Source: Owenia fusiformis
Lineage: Eukaryota; Annelida; Polychaeta; Sabellida; Oweniidae
Assembly (NCBI GenBank): GCA_903813345.2
Contig: CAIIXF020000012.1
Location: 25,682,184-25,742,183, forward strand
Direction: 5' to 3'
Length of the DNA stretch: 60,000 nt
The translations under genes and the position numbers were made by a program. Shown here in pieces: positions 1 through 11,379 of this stretch (its first letter is position 1; every line of letters starts with the position of its first letter). A model generated the notes under the pieces. That model did not search any database. It had not been told where the DNA came from and saw only the letters and a list, made by a program, of their open reading frames with translations.

Positions 1-2549
1 ATTTTGCCATTCATAAAAAATACTCATTTTATTACATAAACATTTGAGTCAATGCCATTTTCATCTGGTACAACTGATTATCATACAAAAATTCAAATGA
101 AACCCTGAACTTGTGAAGATTAGAGAATTGAGAATTTCTTGACAAAACAGAGCTACAAAACACTCCAATATCCTTCTTTCAAACAAAAATAATCATGATT
201 AAAACCTCTTACTTAAACTGATATTAGATAGACAAGAATGGTTTGTAAGGTCAATTTTTCTATAAATATGTTTTGACTGAGAAATGTAAAGACAGAATTG
301 ATCAATTTCTATGAAAAATCAGTTTCTAAACAGTCTTAGAGAGTGACCAGATCAGCTTGACCTTGGAGTTTTAACACAGGACATCAATTTCATGTTTCAG
401 AGCTGTCAATCAAAATCTTGAACTGTGTGGAATAGTAAAAGTTATTTTTAGTTTGACTGATGTGAATGATATTCATCTTGAATTTGTTTTCAGAAGCAGA
501 ATTGAAGTTTTGTAATTATGCTCAAAAATTATTTTGTAATTATTTAGAAAATGATTTTTGATAAATATGTACAGGTCAGAGTGACCTAATTGTAACAGAC
601 ATTCAAAAAACATTCTTTTTAGCACAATGCAACAAACTAATGGTCATCTATAAATTGTAAATATAAGAAACAAAAGATTAGAAAATTAAAATATTCTATA
701 GCTGGTACATGTATATAAGTTATAAAATTATATTTTTTCATGAAAAATGGTGGCTATTTTGAATTGAGCATCTTTCATTTACATTTTTCAAACTTAGACA
801 ACACAAGGCTCTGGGCGAATCTAGTACAGAGTAAGCATTGATCCTTCCTCCATATTCTGAAACATAATTCATCTAGACATTTTATCTATTTATTCAAGAT
901 TTAAAATTGCTTACATTTGTCAAAAATTTTTAAACCACAATCCATAATATCTGAAATCATTTTCTAAACTGCATTGATTTTTTAATCTTATCAATCTTAA
1001 ATTGATGCACTGCATTTAGGCATCTAATATCAAAGATCAATCTCAAAATTGATAAAATATCTCAAATCGTTTCAAATGGATATTAATAATAAACGACAGA
1101 TTGACATATTTATTGAAAAGAGGGCTTCTATCAATTTACAATATCATTTTCTGTCACTCATTATTTACCGCATTATTTCACCAAACGATGATGGCCCTTA
1201 AAAGTATCATACTGAGTTATTCAAATCTTCTACATCATTGATTAAGATGAAAACACATGCAGTACAATATGTGGGTACAATAATATTTTATCAAGTTCTA
1301 CAAAAATGATCTCACACAGTGAAATATGGTGAACTATTGCAATGTTACATGGAAGATTGATTTTTTGGGGGGGAAGGGGTTGAAATGTCATTTCAACATT
1401 TAAATTAAATATTTTGATTTGCAAATATTTACTCTACCCATTACTTTATCATAACTTAACCATTAAGTAAAAACAATATCAGAAGTACAATTTTACCAAG
1501 GTTTGGTTGTAATTTGAGAAGATTGATGCATCAGGCTGACTGTCCAACATTTAACCTCAAATTATCAATATTATCAAAATAAATTTAATTCTCAAAAGTT
1601 AATATTTATCTTATGATTCAAATACAACATGGAGCCACTTAATTCAATTTAGATAAGACAAGAGGATATTCCATTGACATATAAGTAAGAAATAGAACCC
1701 CCCCTCAAACCTCTCAAACATGAATTTGAAAAGCTACACAATGATCTCATCAGAAATTTTTCAATAGGCACTACATCCTTATTTCATCACATTGGTCCAA
1801 AAACATGAGGGCAATTTCACTGGAGGTTTTGGATACAAGGTAATCCAAAGGGAAATACAATATATCTACCCAAGATCATAGGGACAAAAAATACATCAAT
1901 AAATGACCCTTTTGGCAGGATGTAAACAGAAGCAGGATGTCATACAATTCTCAGATTTTAACAGGGTTTGGCAACTGATTCCTCTCATACTGGAGAGTTC
2001 ACTAATTAGAGACACTTTTCTGGGAATGTCCATGACTCTCTTCAGACATGTATATTTTGTTGAATACAGAAAATTAAAAGACAGACCCCTTCCCTTGACT
2101 ATAAAGCTCACTTAGCTCAGTTATCAAAGTAAATTAAGACCACCCAGCCAGATTAAATTTTTCATTTTGTAAATATAACAAAAAAAGTGTGAAAAGGAAT
2201 ACTGACAGCTAAATAATAAATATGAATTGATGATTCTATAAATGTGCTATGCTGTATATGATATCTTAACAAGGCATTGACATGCAATATGTCACCACCT
2301 GTCATTTGTTACTGAAAATGAATGCTGACCACCGAACAGCAAACACCATCCAGAAAAAAAAAGTTGGAGACTATATTATCAATATGTCACCACTTCTGAT
2401 GGTGACATAAGAAAGAGGTTATCAACTCACATGTGAGTCATCTAAATATAAAATAAAAAAATAAATGTCATTAAATGTAACATATATCACCATGACAATA
2501 CAATAACAATGTGACTGTTACATAAAAAGTTTTATAATTGGCCACTTAC
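1..2549. other. AT-rich stretch without a recognised gene
   Basis: I see no conserved protein, no RNA gene and no long open frame here. The DNA is AT-rich with short homopolymer runs. It could be the intron or long 3' untranslated part of a minus-strand transcript that uses the candidate exon at 2550-2626, but nothing in the sequence proves that. An antisense relic of the dispersed GTGACATTTTGCATG family lies at about 2270-2345 and is listed separately. Confidence 0.4.
2270..2345 (-). repeat. Dispersed repeat, GTGACATTTTGCATG family, copy 1
   Basis: Read on the minus strand, this stretch has the core seen again at about 14594-14712, 22250-22320, 54365-54600 and 55140-55260: a TAACAAATG-like block, then GGTGGTGACAT, then GCATGTCAATGC or a close variant. 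The flank CATTCAGCATT..GGTGTTTGC also resembles the copy at 14.6 kb. No TSD was found. It is probably a small non-autonomous element, class unknown. Confidence 0.5.
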
Positions 2550-2626
2550 CATAGCTGGGTAGCTTCTATACGACCAGTGTTGTGTCAACAGAAGTCCCTT
2601 GTTTTCTAAAACAACATCTCACACAC
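2550..2626 (-). other. Candidate non-coding exon of a minus-strand transcript
   Basis: On the minus strand a pyrimidine-rich tract ending in TGTTTTCAG is followed by 77 bases and then an ideal donor, G|GTAAGTGG. All three frames contain a stop, the longest running about 19 codons, so if it is a real exon it is untranslated (5' or 3') or belongs to a non-coding RNA. No flanking exon could be found. A chance pair of good splice sites is quite possible. Confidence 0.22.
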
Positions 2627-2899
2627 CTGAAAACAGAGAAATAATTCTTCAAAATGAAACCAACTAAAATAAATCACAGGACTCCCTGCAATGTTTTGTA
2701 AGATGCATTCCATTCTCAATCTAATCGATGACCTCATGCTCATTATATTTTTTCTCAGATACACAAAATTCAAATTTTCCTTATTTTGATCAAATCGTCA
2801 CTTCGACATAGTGCAAACAGAATTCCAACATGGTGACATTAAACATGGTGCAGAGCCAGTTGTAATAATGGTGGGAGAACTTGATTACATACATGTAGG

Positions 2900-3103
2900 C
2901 AGGCCCGTAGCCAGGGGGGGTTCGCAGGGTTCGGGCGAACCCCCCCCCCTGGCCAAAAATTCTTTCAAATTAATCATGCAGTTTTTGAGTACATCTCAAG
3001 TGATTTCAGCCTAATTTGGGCCAAAATTGTCAAATGTGAACCCCCCCTGGAAATTTTTGAAAATTGAACCCCCCCCCCTTGGCAAATCCTGGCTACGGGC
3101 CTG
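2900..3103. mobile_element. MITE with CAGGCCCGTAGCCAGG inverted ends and 7-bp TSD
   Basis: The ends CAGGCCCGTAGCCAGG and CCTGGCTACGGGCCTG are perfect inverted repeats. They are flanked on both sides by ATGTAGG (2893-2899 and 3104-3110), a 7-bp target-site duplication. Inside are long C and G tracts and no coding potential. Decayed relatives without clean ends lie at about 25540-25690 and 27340-27540. The TIR plus TSD make this a non-autonomous DNA transposon copy. The superfamily is not assigned. Confidence 0.85.
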
Positions 3104-3409
3104 ATGTAGGTATTACATATCATAAGAATTGAGACAAAAATGCTAACTATGACTAGCAAAGACCTTTGCAGAAAAACTGTAACCTTATGAAAGTATATAT
3201 ATTTTCTGTTTTGATTGGACAAAGCTCCTAAAAAGTTGACATGTGTATTCTGGAAAATGATTGATTATAAATGAGAAAAATATTTCTGGGTAATGCAGAA
3301 AACATTATTCTGGTCTTGGGTTAAACTGCTGTTAGCTCTCCAACGATCTTTAATAAAAAACCTGTCCCTAAATACAGATTTTATATTCAGTTTAGTGCCA
3401 GTACAGTGT

Positions 3410-3867
3410 ATAGGGTCAAGATTGCAGTAAAAAATCCCATTGACGACCATTATAACGTTTCATTTCATAATATATTCATGGGCACAGATCTAGCTCAGCG
3501 AAACAGTGCCCAGTGTTCATTGGAGTCTTGTCTAGCTTGCCGTTACAAAATAAGCATACGGTGACCACACCGTTTTTGAGATAACTGAATCTGGAGAGAG
3601 CTACCACCGTAAAGCTACCTGTTTCAGAAAATTATTCTGCTCTACATAGTCTCAAAAATCACTCCGCCATCTATAAAAATTCTGTTTCTAACCAAACTTG
3701 TAAATGTTTCCTGATAGATTAGTACTTACCCTATCGAAAATAAACCTTGATTCATTTATCAAACACTAGATGGCGCTGCGACGGGACAGAAAAGGAGAAA
3801 AGCTTTTTTATACAGAAAACCAAATAACCAATGGTAACCGCTAGTATCCCTACTCCGGACTATATTC
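3410..3867. repeat. 458-bp direct repeat, left copy
   Basis: This 458-bp block recurs at 6412-6869 in the same orientation with only a handful of differences that I could see by eye, including single changes near positions 33, 310 and 424 of the block. It contains the motif GATGGCGCTGCGACGGGAC near its right end. It looks like a recent duplication, or two insertions of one element. The ends do not have the TG..CA of ordinary LTRs. Copy 1 is preceded by GTGT|ATAG, and copy 2 is followed by ATAG, so ATAG might be a short target duplication. Confidence 0.8.
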
Positions 3868-4539
3868 TAATAGTGACACGGTTGAATGATTTTGTGCCAG
3901 AAATCTTGTTTTTCTTAAACATTAGAGTGTTTCAAGACTTTTTGTGCAATTTAAGCCCAATCGCACCAATACACGAGGGGAAAGAGTACCCGTGTATATA
4001 CAACCTACCGCCGAGCAAAGACCCGAAGATGTCTGAAAATGTAGGGGGTGAGTTATAAACTTTTGTTTATATCTTGAATTTCTCAATATGAGAAACAGAT
4101 AAAAAACAGAAATGTGTGTAACTGATAAAGTTATTGTTCCAGGCACTCATGTTTGCAAAATAATGAGTACTTAGCGCAATGTTTACTATCCAATCGCTAA
4201 ATTCAACTTTTAAATATTTGAATGATGATTTACATCTTGAATAAGTAACAACCATGGCTGTCTTTACTTCATTCGATTCAAAGATACAATAGGTGTAAAT
4301 GTATCATATTTATTTCAATGCCATACGTTGCATATCATTGAAATCACCGGTGAAAGTTGAAAATGAAAGACCCGATTATGTCACGAGTACGATTATATAG
4401 GACCCGAATCTACCACCGAGCTATTCCGACTATACCGTGAGTAGAACCCGATGAGGTAGTGAGTAAGCTTTCGAATGAGCATATAATATCATGACGATAT
4501 CACAAATATTCCTTTTTATTTATCATATACTCCTGGCAC

Positions 4540-4575
4540 CGGGATATAATATAATATGATATAATTCCCGCAGCA
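4540..4575. repeat. Small AT hairpin inside the CAC element
   Basis: CGGGATATAATATAATATG..ATATAATTCCCG forms a short self-complementary stem in the left half of the 3972-5660 element. It is probably a subterminal structural feature of the transposon. Confidence 0.4.
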
Positions 4576-4712
4576 CTATACGTCAACGTCTGTTTCCGAC
4601 AAAGTTCTTAAAACATTGAATTCATGCTTACACTTGAATCACCATAATTTCCTATGTGTCTATGGTAAGTGTACAACCCAAAAACATTTAATTCTGCATT
4701 GCAAGCGCCATT

Positions 4713-5006
4713 CTACTCAAAGAACACAACTTGAAGAATCCCAAGCTTCACACGCTTCATATCCTCGAAACAAAAATTACCGTGATCTTTCTTTGATAAT
4801 ACAATACCATAGTCAAAAACATTGTAAATCCATTTCTTGCCATTTAACTCAGGCACATTAACTTTAATACTCAGTAATGGATGGTGCTGACTGAAGTGGA
4901 CCACAAAGTCATCCATCTCGTGTAATTTATAACTACAGTGGAAGCATTTGTACCGAGGACCTGAAATACAATGTTTCGATGTGCAGTGGTAACTGGTGAT
5001 AGCCAT
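4713..5006 (-). CDS. Transposon-borne 97-aa protein with one C2H2 zinc finger
   Basis: A 97-residue frame runs on the minus strand inside the 1.69-kb CAC-ended element. Cys21-x2-Cys24-x12-His37-x3-His41 fits the classical C2H2 zinc-finger spacing exactly, with Phe34 at the expected hydrophobic position. An additional Cys8-x4-Cys13 pair precedes it. After the finger the protein has a mixed, soluble composition (VNVPELNGKKW...) and ends without a membrane segment or catalytic motif. The ATG at 5006 is the first in frame. No family is recognised beyond the finger. Inferred role: DNA binding by the element, perhaps the amino-terminal end of a lost transposase. It could also be a chance ORF, although the exact zinc-finger spacing argues against that. 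Confidence 0.45.
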   Translation of the reverse strand: MAITSYHCTSKHCISGPRYKCFHCSYKLHEMDDFVVHFSQHHPLLSIKVNVPELNGKKWIYNVFDYGIVLSKKDHGNFCFEDMKRVKLGILQVVFFE

Positions 5007-5665
5007 ATTTTTTTCAGTTTCATTTATTGTTCACAACAAAATGATTCACATGAATGATGCAGATTGTATGTTTATTATTTTTTCATCAGCACGTCATAAA
5101 CTCGACGATATAATCGAATCTCAACAGATTTTACTCAAGTAATGTTCGGATTCTGAGATCCTTTACTCAAGATATTTTCGGATCTTTATAATATTACTCG
5201 TCGATCACATCGGGTCCGATGTCCGATAACATCGGATCTTTTAGGACAAAGTTTAAGTGAAGATTTTGCTGTTCAAAAGTGCTATTTTGACCTAATATTT
5301 TGACACTTAATATATTATGCATATGCACATCCATTTACCGACCCAAGTATGTCTTATGTATGGCTCATTATCAATTAAAGCGAGTATGAATGAGAAAAAC
5401 AAATCGAAAAACCATTATACGTTTACCTTATCTCTTAATTTGGACATAAAAATATATTTCAACTATAATTCTAGGCGAATTGCGCCTGCTAGAACATCTT
5501 AGTAACAATTCTAACCATCCAAAGGAATTGTTAGTGACATTATATTACCTTTATTTGTCCATTTTCCTACGAGATGACATTATCAAACATTTGCTCGGCG
5601 GTATATGCGTGTCTTGCTCGGCGGTAGGTTGTATATACACGGGTACTCTTTCCCCTCGTGCAATA

Positions 5666-6411
5666 GAAGAGCTTTTATAGCTGCTTTGTTAACCCCGGGG
5701 TCATTTATTTTAGGGCCATGCAGTTTTATACATAACTGACCATTTTTGCAATAGAAATACTGCTACTCGCTATGGCTTAACAAAAATTCACAACATTTAG
5801 CATGTCAAAACGTTTATTCGTACTTCCATAATGTTTATTGCCAAAATCACTGAACCATGAAACAAAAAAATGGTCAAATCTAGTCATTTTCGGTCAGAGA
5901 TTACCCCAAATTAGCCATTACTTTTCAGTAAATGAGCTTCTATATTAAATTATCATATCAGTTTTGCAAAGCAATGTTCTTGTTTTAATTACATGCATGT
6001 TTGTAACTGTTTTCAGCCATATTTGGTCAGTCTATGGGGTTAAATGTGTCAATTTTGTCATATATTTTCAAGAAAATTCCGACACAAAGGAAAAAGCTGT
6101 ATTACATGCTATGATAATGGCTGAATCCTTAAATTCGGTAATAATTTGATAAAAGCCTGTCAACAACCTCTTAAAACCAGCACTAACAGCCCTCTTGTGC
6201 TATCCTGTAACAAAATACAGGCCAAAAATGGTCAAAACCTGTGATTTTTAGGTAAAAAATGAAAAATGCTGAATCAGCGAAAATCTAAATTGCTAATTCT
6301 TCGGATGATTTGATTTTTCTTAGAGATGCAAGGTACACATTGCTAAGAAAGTGAAATTTTTACAAAAATAACGCTATTTCCCACCCTAGTACTGTCACCA
6401 CCCTGTTGCTA
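5666..6411. other. Spacer between CAC element and right 458-bp repeat
   Basis: This is AT-rich DNA with no recognised gene or repeat. Together with 3868-3966 it forms the sequence lying between the two 458-bp copies once the nested element is subtracted, about 850 bp in total. That is too short and too empty for an LTR retrotransposon body. Confidence 0.4.
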
Positions 6412-6869
6412 ATAGGGTCAAGATTGCAGTAAAAAATCCCATTGACAACCATTATAACGTTTCATTTCATAATATATTCATGGGCACAGATCTAGCTCAG
6501 CGAAACAGTGCCCAGTGTTCATTGGAGTCTTGTCTAGCTTGCCGTTACAAAATAAGCATACGGTGACCACACCGTTTTTGAGATAACTGAATCTGGAGAG
6601 AGCTACCACCGTAAAGCTACCTGTTTCAGAAAATTATTCTGCTCTACATAGTCTCAAAAATCACTCCGCCATCTATAAAAATTCTGTTTCTAACCAAACT
6701 TGTAAATGTTTCCTGATAGATAAGTACTTACCCTATCGAAAATAAACCTTGATTCATTTATCAAACACTAGATGGCGCTGCGACGGGACAGAAAAGGAGA
6801 AAAGCTTTTTTATACAGAAAACCAAATAACCAACGGTAACCGCTAGTATCCCTACTCCGGACTATATTC
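6412..6869. repeat. 458-bp direct repeat, right copy
   Basis: Same length and orientation as 3410-3867, nearly identical throughout. The left edge is preceded by GTTGCTA and the right edge followed by ATAGTGTTG. The near identity implies a duplication event much younger than the surrounding decayed repeats, or gene conversion between the copies. Confidence 0.8.
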
Positions 6870-7912
6870 ATAGTGTTGTTCTTCATCAATATCATACAGT
6901 TTATTTCGCATTTCATGAGACGAGACATATACCATATTATAAGAAAGTCTTGTAATAGACATAGGGTTCGATACAGTTCATGATAAATTTAATAATTAGA
7001 TATTTTGTGTCATGAAAGCATCTGGCAAAAATCAATCAATTCACTTTAGCAAAATTATATTGAAGTAAAACTAATTTGTGGCATTTCGCCAAGCTCCTCT
7101 TTGAAATACTATCAGACTTCCTCATTTTTGTTATTTAGAAGGAAGGTCAGTATCAAAAAATATGTGAATCCTTTCAAAACAGCTTTGGTATGCCATCCAT
7201 ATTCTCTTTTTGAATTACATTTATTCTAGAAAACAATTAATTAATCTTATGTAATTCTGATAATGGTTTATCCGAAAACTGTTTATTTTATTGCTTTCTG
7301 TTAATCCTTTCCGATTTGAAATTTTACTTACTTTTGCCTACTTGGCTTACCGGCAAATAAAAACAGCAGTTATGTATATACCAGAGAGAAACTTACATTA
7401 AGACAAATGTTACATAATAACAATGGTATATGTACTTCTCTGTCAAGTCTGTCTCGTGGGGGGTTGAAGGGTTTGTGAAAACCCCATCCTCAATTTGAAA
7501 AATATTGTTAAGAGAAAAGAAAAGGAGGGCCTTAATTTTGTCAACTTTAGGCAAAAACGATTTTCAAAAGGGTCCTCACTTTTTAAAGGGGTTTACATAT
7601 CCCTCGCATATTTTTTAAGTACATGCTTTTTAAGTGACTACCCCCCCCCCCTCTTGAAAATCTGTATGTTCGAGTCATTTAAGGCCAATACATGTTTTTT
7701 AGTTAGCACAAAGCAAGTTCAACACAGGTGACATGTCATCTTAACCTTAGATTTATATATCTTAAAATTTTAATGGTAGTTTTGTTTTAAATCATATATG
7801 TAACACTTAAGCATATTAATGTACAATATAGTAAAACTTGTATGAATAGAACACATTTTGTACCTCAAATAATATTCTACTAAGGTGTTGCTTATGAGAT
7901 AAGACATGTATA
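6870..7912. other. Intergenic DNA without a recognised gene
   Basis: Nothing gene-like is visible. A G-rich tract near 7457 and a C tract near 7640 resemble the low-complexity interior of the 2900-3103 MITE family, but no inverted ends were found. Confidence 0.35.
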
Positions 7913-8089
7913 CAGGAGTTTCACTAGAATTTCTCACAACAGGCTAAATAAATGAAAACAACAACAGGCAAAATTAATGGAAATCATCAATCTAACATGG
8001 AAAGGTTGAAAAGTCCCTAAAAACAACAGGCGATTTTGTGAAAACAACCAGTGAAAATCGCCTGTTGCCTGCTGCTAATGAAACCCCTG
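7913..8089. mobile_element. Short MITE, CAGG(A/G)GTTTCA ends, copy 1
   Basis: The ends CAGGAGTTTCACTAG and CTAATGAAACCCCTG are imperfect inverted repeats. The interior, with repeated ACAACAGGC blocks, matches a second copy at 15258-15430 over its whole length, which fixes the boundaries. No clear TSD remains at this copy. Confidence 0.7.
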
Positions 8090-8769
8090 TGTCTTCATTG
8101 ACCTTTATGAAAAAGAGATACATGTATGCAGTGTATAGAATTATAGAATTTAATTCACATGAACAGGTGACTTTGAGTATTTGACAGATTTCACAGGTAT
8201 TCTACTCATAGAGGTGTTCCACTTTACAGAGTTCACTGTACTTTATCATATCCTGCCAAGATAAAGTATTTGACATTATGTAGAATGTCAATATTTATAA
8301 CTGGTATATGCTGGTTATAAGGAACTGATATATAGGTTGACATAACATTGGTATACTGTATACTTATAATAAGATCAATGACAGAGATTTCATTCATATT
8401 TTCTGAACATCCTCTCATAATAAATCACTCAAAAAAATGCAACTTTAAATCAATTTTAATATTTACAATTGTCTTTTACAAAGTTATTCCATAATTGGTT
8501 TTAAATGAGATACAAGTTATGAGAGTATTGATAAATACCGAAACTTCCTTATTTGGTCATTGGTTACCTCCATTCTGATTAATCAGACTCCCTTTTTATC
8601 TAATACTCCAAGAGAGTATATAGGGAGTGAATCCCCAATTGACCCACCTCCCCTTTTCAAATTTGGCAATACAAACTACTCCTCTGAAAGCAATCAGTTC
8701 TCCAAGAAACAAGAAAATATGCTCTACTTGAGATTCAATGTTGAATGCACTTTATCAAACATATGTAAG

Positions 8770-8961
8770 AGAAACCTGTATATAATATACAAACACCTTT
8801 CTCATCTGAACACCTCTCAATATGAACACATTTTCTTGCTCCAAAATTTGTTATCTCCCATTGACTCACATTTTTAGAAAATCTTGAAATGTGAACACTT
8901 GCTAATAATCTAAACACTTTTGGCCAGTAACAGAGGTGTTCGAATTAGACACATTTTACTG
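8770..8961. mobile_element. Decayed MITE of the CAGTAAAACCTG family
   Basis: The right end has the AGGTGTTCGAATTAGACAC block followed by ATTTTACTG and TA, as in the better copy at 14978-15139. The left end is degraded (GAGAAACCTGTATAT). Another right-end fragment stops at 8238 (AGGTGTTCCACTTTACAGA, then ACTG and TA). Both are relics. Confidence 0.45.
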
Positions 8962-10164
8962 TATTTGATACAGCATCTATGGAAACCTGAAAGGCACTTA
9001 TTCAAATATGTTTGTTTTATTTAAGACATTCAAGGTCGAGCTGACAAGACTATCCATGTTGATTTGTCATATTTGCTTGTTCTGCTTATAATGTACCTTT
9101 AAACTTCATGTTATCTATTTTCACAGGCTACATGTTGACATAGTCATTTAAATCAATAAATGTATTGAATTCTATAGACTATGATTAATGAGTATGTACA
9201 ACGGACATAAACACACCAGATTACCACCAGCAAATAAAAGCTGATAGTCACATTCTGAACAGGAATGGTAATTAAAGCAAAGAACTAGTAATGCAACTGT
9301 GAACATTAAATTCTAATTCACATATAGCAAGGCAAGGTGTGTCTGATTCCAACCAATCAGAACATGCTACAGTGATCTCCGCAGGATTTTATCTCAAATG
9401 CGTGCAAAATTCTGAATCTCACAATCTAAACCAAATTTGGTCAAAATTTGGCTAATTTTTATGAATTTTCTCATTTTCAAGTGGGTGCAAATCGATTTTC
9501 AGGTGGGTGCATTGGTGCAAGCCTGTTTTTAAAATCTCAGGTGTATACTGAGCTGAGCCACTTGCTTTAATGCTGGGGAGATCATTGCACTATTTCACGA
9601 AACTAAATTCTATTAGAGGATTTAAGCCCAAAACTCAATGCATTGTTTGCTGAATCATATCATGAAGGTGTTGTTTCCAATCCATTGAATGACCATGTAG
9701 CGGGAATGCAAAGTTTAGGAAACAACGCCTGAGTGGAATGAAGCAGCTACAATGCATTAAGTCTTCTAAATTATTTTCACACATTGCAAATTTTTTCTAT
9801 AAAATCATCTAAAAGGAATGAAATCACTAAAAGAACACTCAAATTTCTTATTCTGTGAACCAGTTCATATGGTTAAAATAACGAAAGAATGTGATGTAAC
9901 CACGTGTCTACTTACCAGCTTGTTCTATGTCATCCATCGGACTAGGTTACATTGTGGAACTCAGCCAAACACGACACTGAAGGCAGTATTCTTAGGTTAT
10001 AAAACCAAAAACAATTTAGCAGTTTCGTTCATTGCATAATTGGGCCTTCTATAATCAGTAGCAAATGCTCGCAAAACATTTTCAAAAATATTTACTACCG
10101 TTTTCCAATGAAGACACGGTTGGGTGAGACGTCATTTAGTTACATGATCGATACAGTAACTAGT

Positions 10165-10220
10165 CACGTGATCAGACACATGTCACGTGATCAGACATGT
10201 GACACATGATCAGTCACGTG
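10165..10220. promoter_or_regulatory. Cluster of three CACGTG E-boxes
   Basis: CACGTG occurs at 10165-10170, 10184-10189 and 10215-10220, each in a GTCACGTGA-like context and mixed with ACATGATCAG variants. The sites lie in the loop of the 9836-11010 foldback element. CACGTG is the canonical site of bHLH-ZIP factors (MYC/MAX, USF, TFE families). Whether it acts on the kinase gene 1.7 kb downstream is unknown, and it may simply be a short tandem repeat inside the element. Confidence 0.4.
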
Positions 10221-10400
10221 AGCTTTCAAATTGGACGATCTAAATTTCCAAAAATTCTGCTATTAAAGAAAAAGATCGATATGCTGTTGCCTTCAGTGTC
10301 GTGTTTGGCTGCGTTCCACAATGTAACCTAGTCCGATGGATAATATAGAACAAGCTGGTAAGTAGACATGTGGTCACATTCTTTCGTTATTTTAACCATA

Positions 10401-10974
10401 CAGTGGGGATCATAAAGAATTGCAAAAGCTATGAAAATTACATGCTGTCCCACATGTAATAAATTCTTACCTCAGTGTATTCAGTGCTCTATTTTCTCCG
10501 TCTTAGTAAGTCCAAATATAGTGGAATTTGTGTCCCTAATGACAAATAAGAACTTCAAAAGTTGAATTGGATATTCACATGTTATGCCGACTCTTCAAAT
10601 GTTGAGGTGATTTTGTCGCCCGATTGCGCAGGAACGGAGGATTGGCTCCCAAAATGCAACATGACACTTGCCAGCTTTCAAAATTCTGTTCCGCCATTTT
10701 GAAACCTGTCATGAGTAAATACGGTTAACTGATGTTGCATTCTGGGAGTCAACCGTCCTTGGATAACAAACATGGCGATTCATGAAAACATTCATTCGAT
10801 TTGGTAGGGATTTATCCATTATTTGCAGGTATGAAGCTTTGGATTCATTTATTGAGCTACTTTAGTGAACGGGAATTATTTTTCTACCGCTTGGGAGAGT
10901 TTGAGACACGAAACTTGGAAATAAGCTCATTGTGACAACTTGTGAACGTTGAGTTTTATTTTTGTCCCCCACTG
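10401..10974. mobile_element. 574-bp TA-flanked MITE inside the foldback arm
   Basis: It starts CAGTGGGGATCA and ends TTGTCCCCCACTG, with TA on both sides (10399-10400, 10975-10976). The CAGTGGGG ends and TA target duplication are those of Tc1/mariner-type elements. No transposase is encoded. Removing it rejoins the right arm of the surrounding foldback, which shows the insertion came later. Confidence 0.85.
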
Positions 10975-11379
10975 TATAAACTGGTTCACAGAATAAAAAA
11001 TTTGACTCTATGTGTGAATATATAACCAATCACTGCATCCAAGCTTATTCCTACTGAGTAACCTAGATATTATCATATTATATATTATAGAAATCAACAT
11101 TCACCGTGAACATATTTTATCAATAAAACCAAAAAATGACACAGTTCAGTAGACCTCCTAAAATCTGACAGCATCCCTAAAAATAATTCGATCAGCGACG
11201 AACCCGGAAATTTTTATCAATATAATTCTTCAAAGTCTGATGAGAAACCAAGAGTAGAACACATATGAATGAATTGGTATTATATTTTTGTAAGTTCTTA
11301 CCTTTCTATGATGTCTGAAAATACGTAATTATAACAAATTTTGATCATTTACATGTTTGTTTTCGTTTTGAGATTTCAG

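Larger units (their letters stand above)
3972..5660. mobile_element. CAC-ended DNA transposon, 48-bp TIRs, CAATA target duplication
   Basis: The left arm 3972-4019 and right arm 5613-5660 are near-perfect inverted repeats starting CACGAGGGGAAAGAG. Immediately outside lies CAATA on each side (3967-3971 and 5661-5665), a 5-bp TSD. Next to the arms are clusters of short motifs such as GACCCGA, ACCCGAT, CGGATCT and GTCCGAT, resembling subterminal repeats that could bind a transposase. A 97-residue minus-strand ORF with a C2H2 finger lies inside. No transposase is visible, so the element is non-autonomous or internally deleted. CAC ends with a 5-bp TSD are also seen in Transib, but that alone does not assign it. 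It sits between the two 458-bp repeats. Confidence 0.8.
9836..11010. mobile_element. Foldback element with right arm split by a MITE
   Basis: The left arm at about 9836-9985 is the reverse complement of 10288-10400 joined to 10975-11010. The arms share blocks such as GTGTCGTGTTTGGCTG and GTAACCTAGTCCGATGGA. The right arm is interrupted at 10401-10974 by a TA-flanked insertion. The ~300-bp loop (9986-10287) carries three CACGTG palindromes. No coding sequence is present. It is a palindromic, probably non-autonomous DNA element of unassigned family lying upstream of the kinase promoter. Confidence 0.75.

Noticed and set aside
3922-4146. Matching peptide SAVGCIYTGTLSPR in two ORFs (3922-4146 and 5480-5680)
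   Set aside because: Both come from the two 48-bp inverted arms of one DNA element, not from related proteins.
9818-10039. 73-codon frame starting MKSLKEHSNF
   Set aside because: It lies in the left arm of a foldback element, whose inverted arm has the same DNA in the other direction; no conserved protein.
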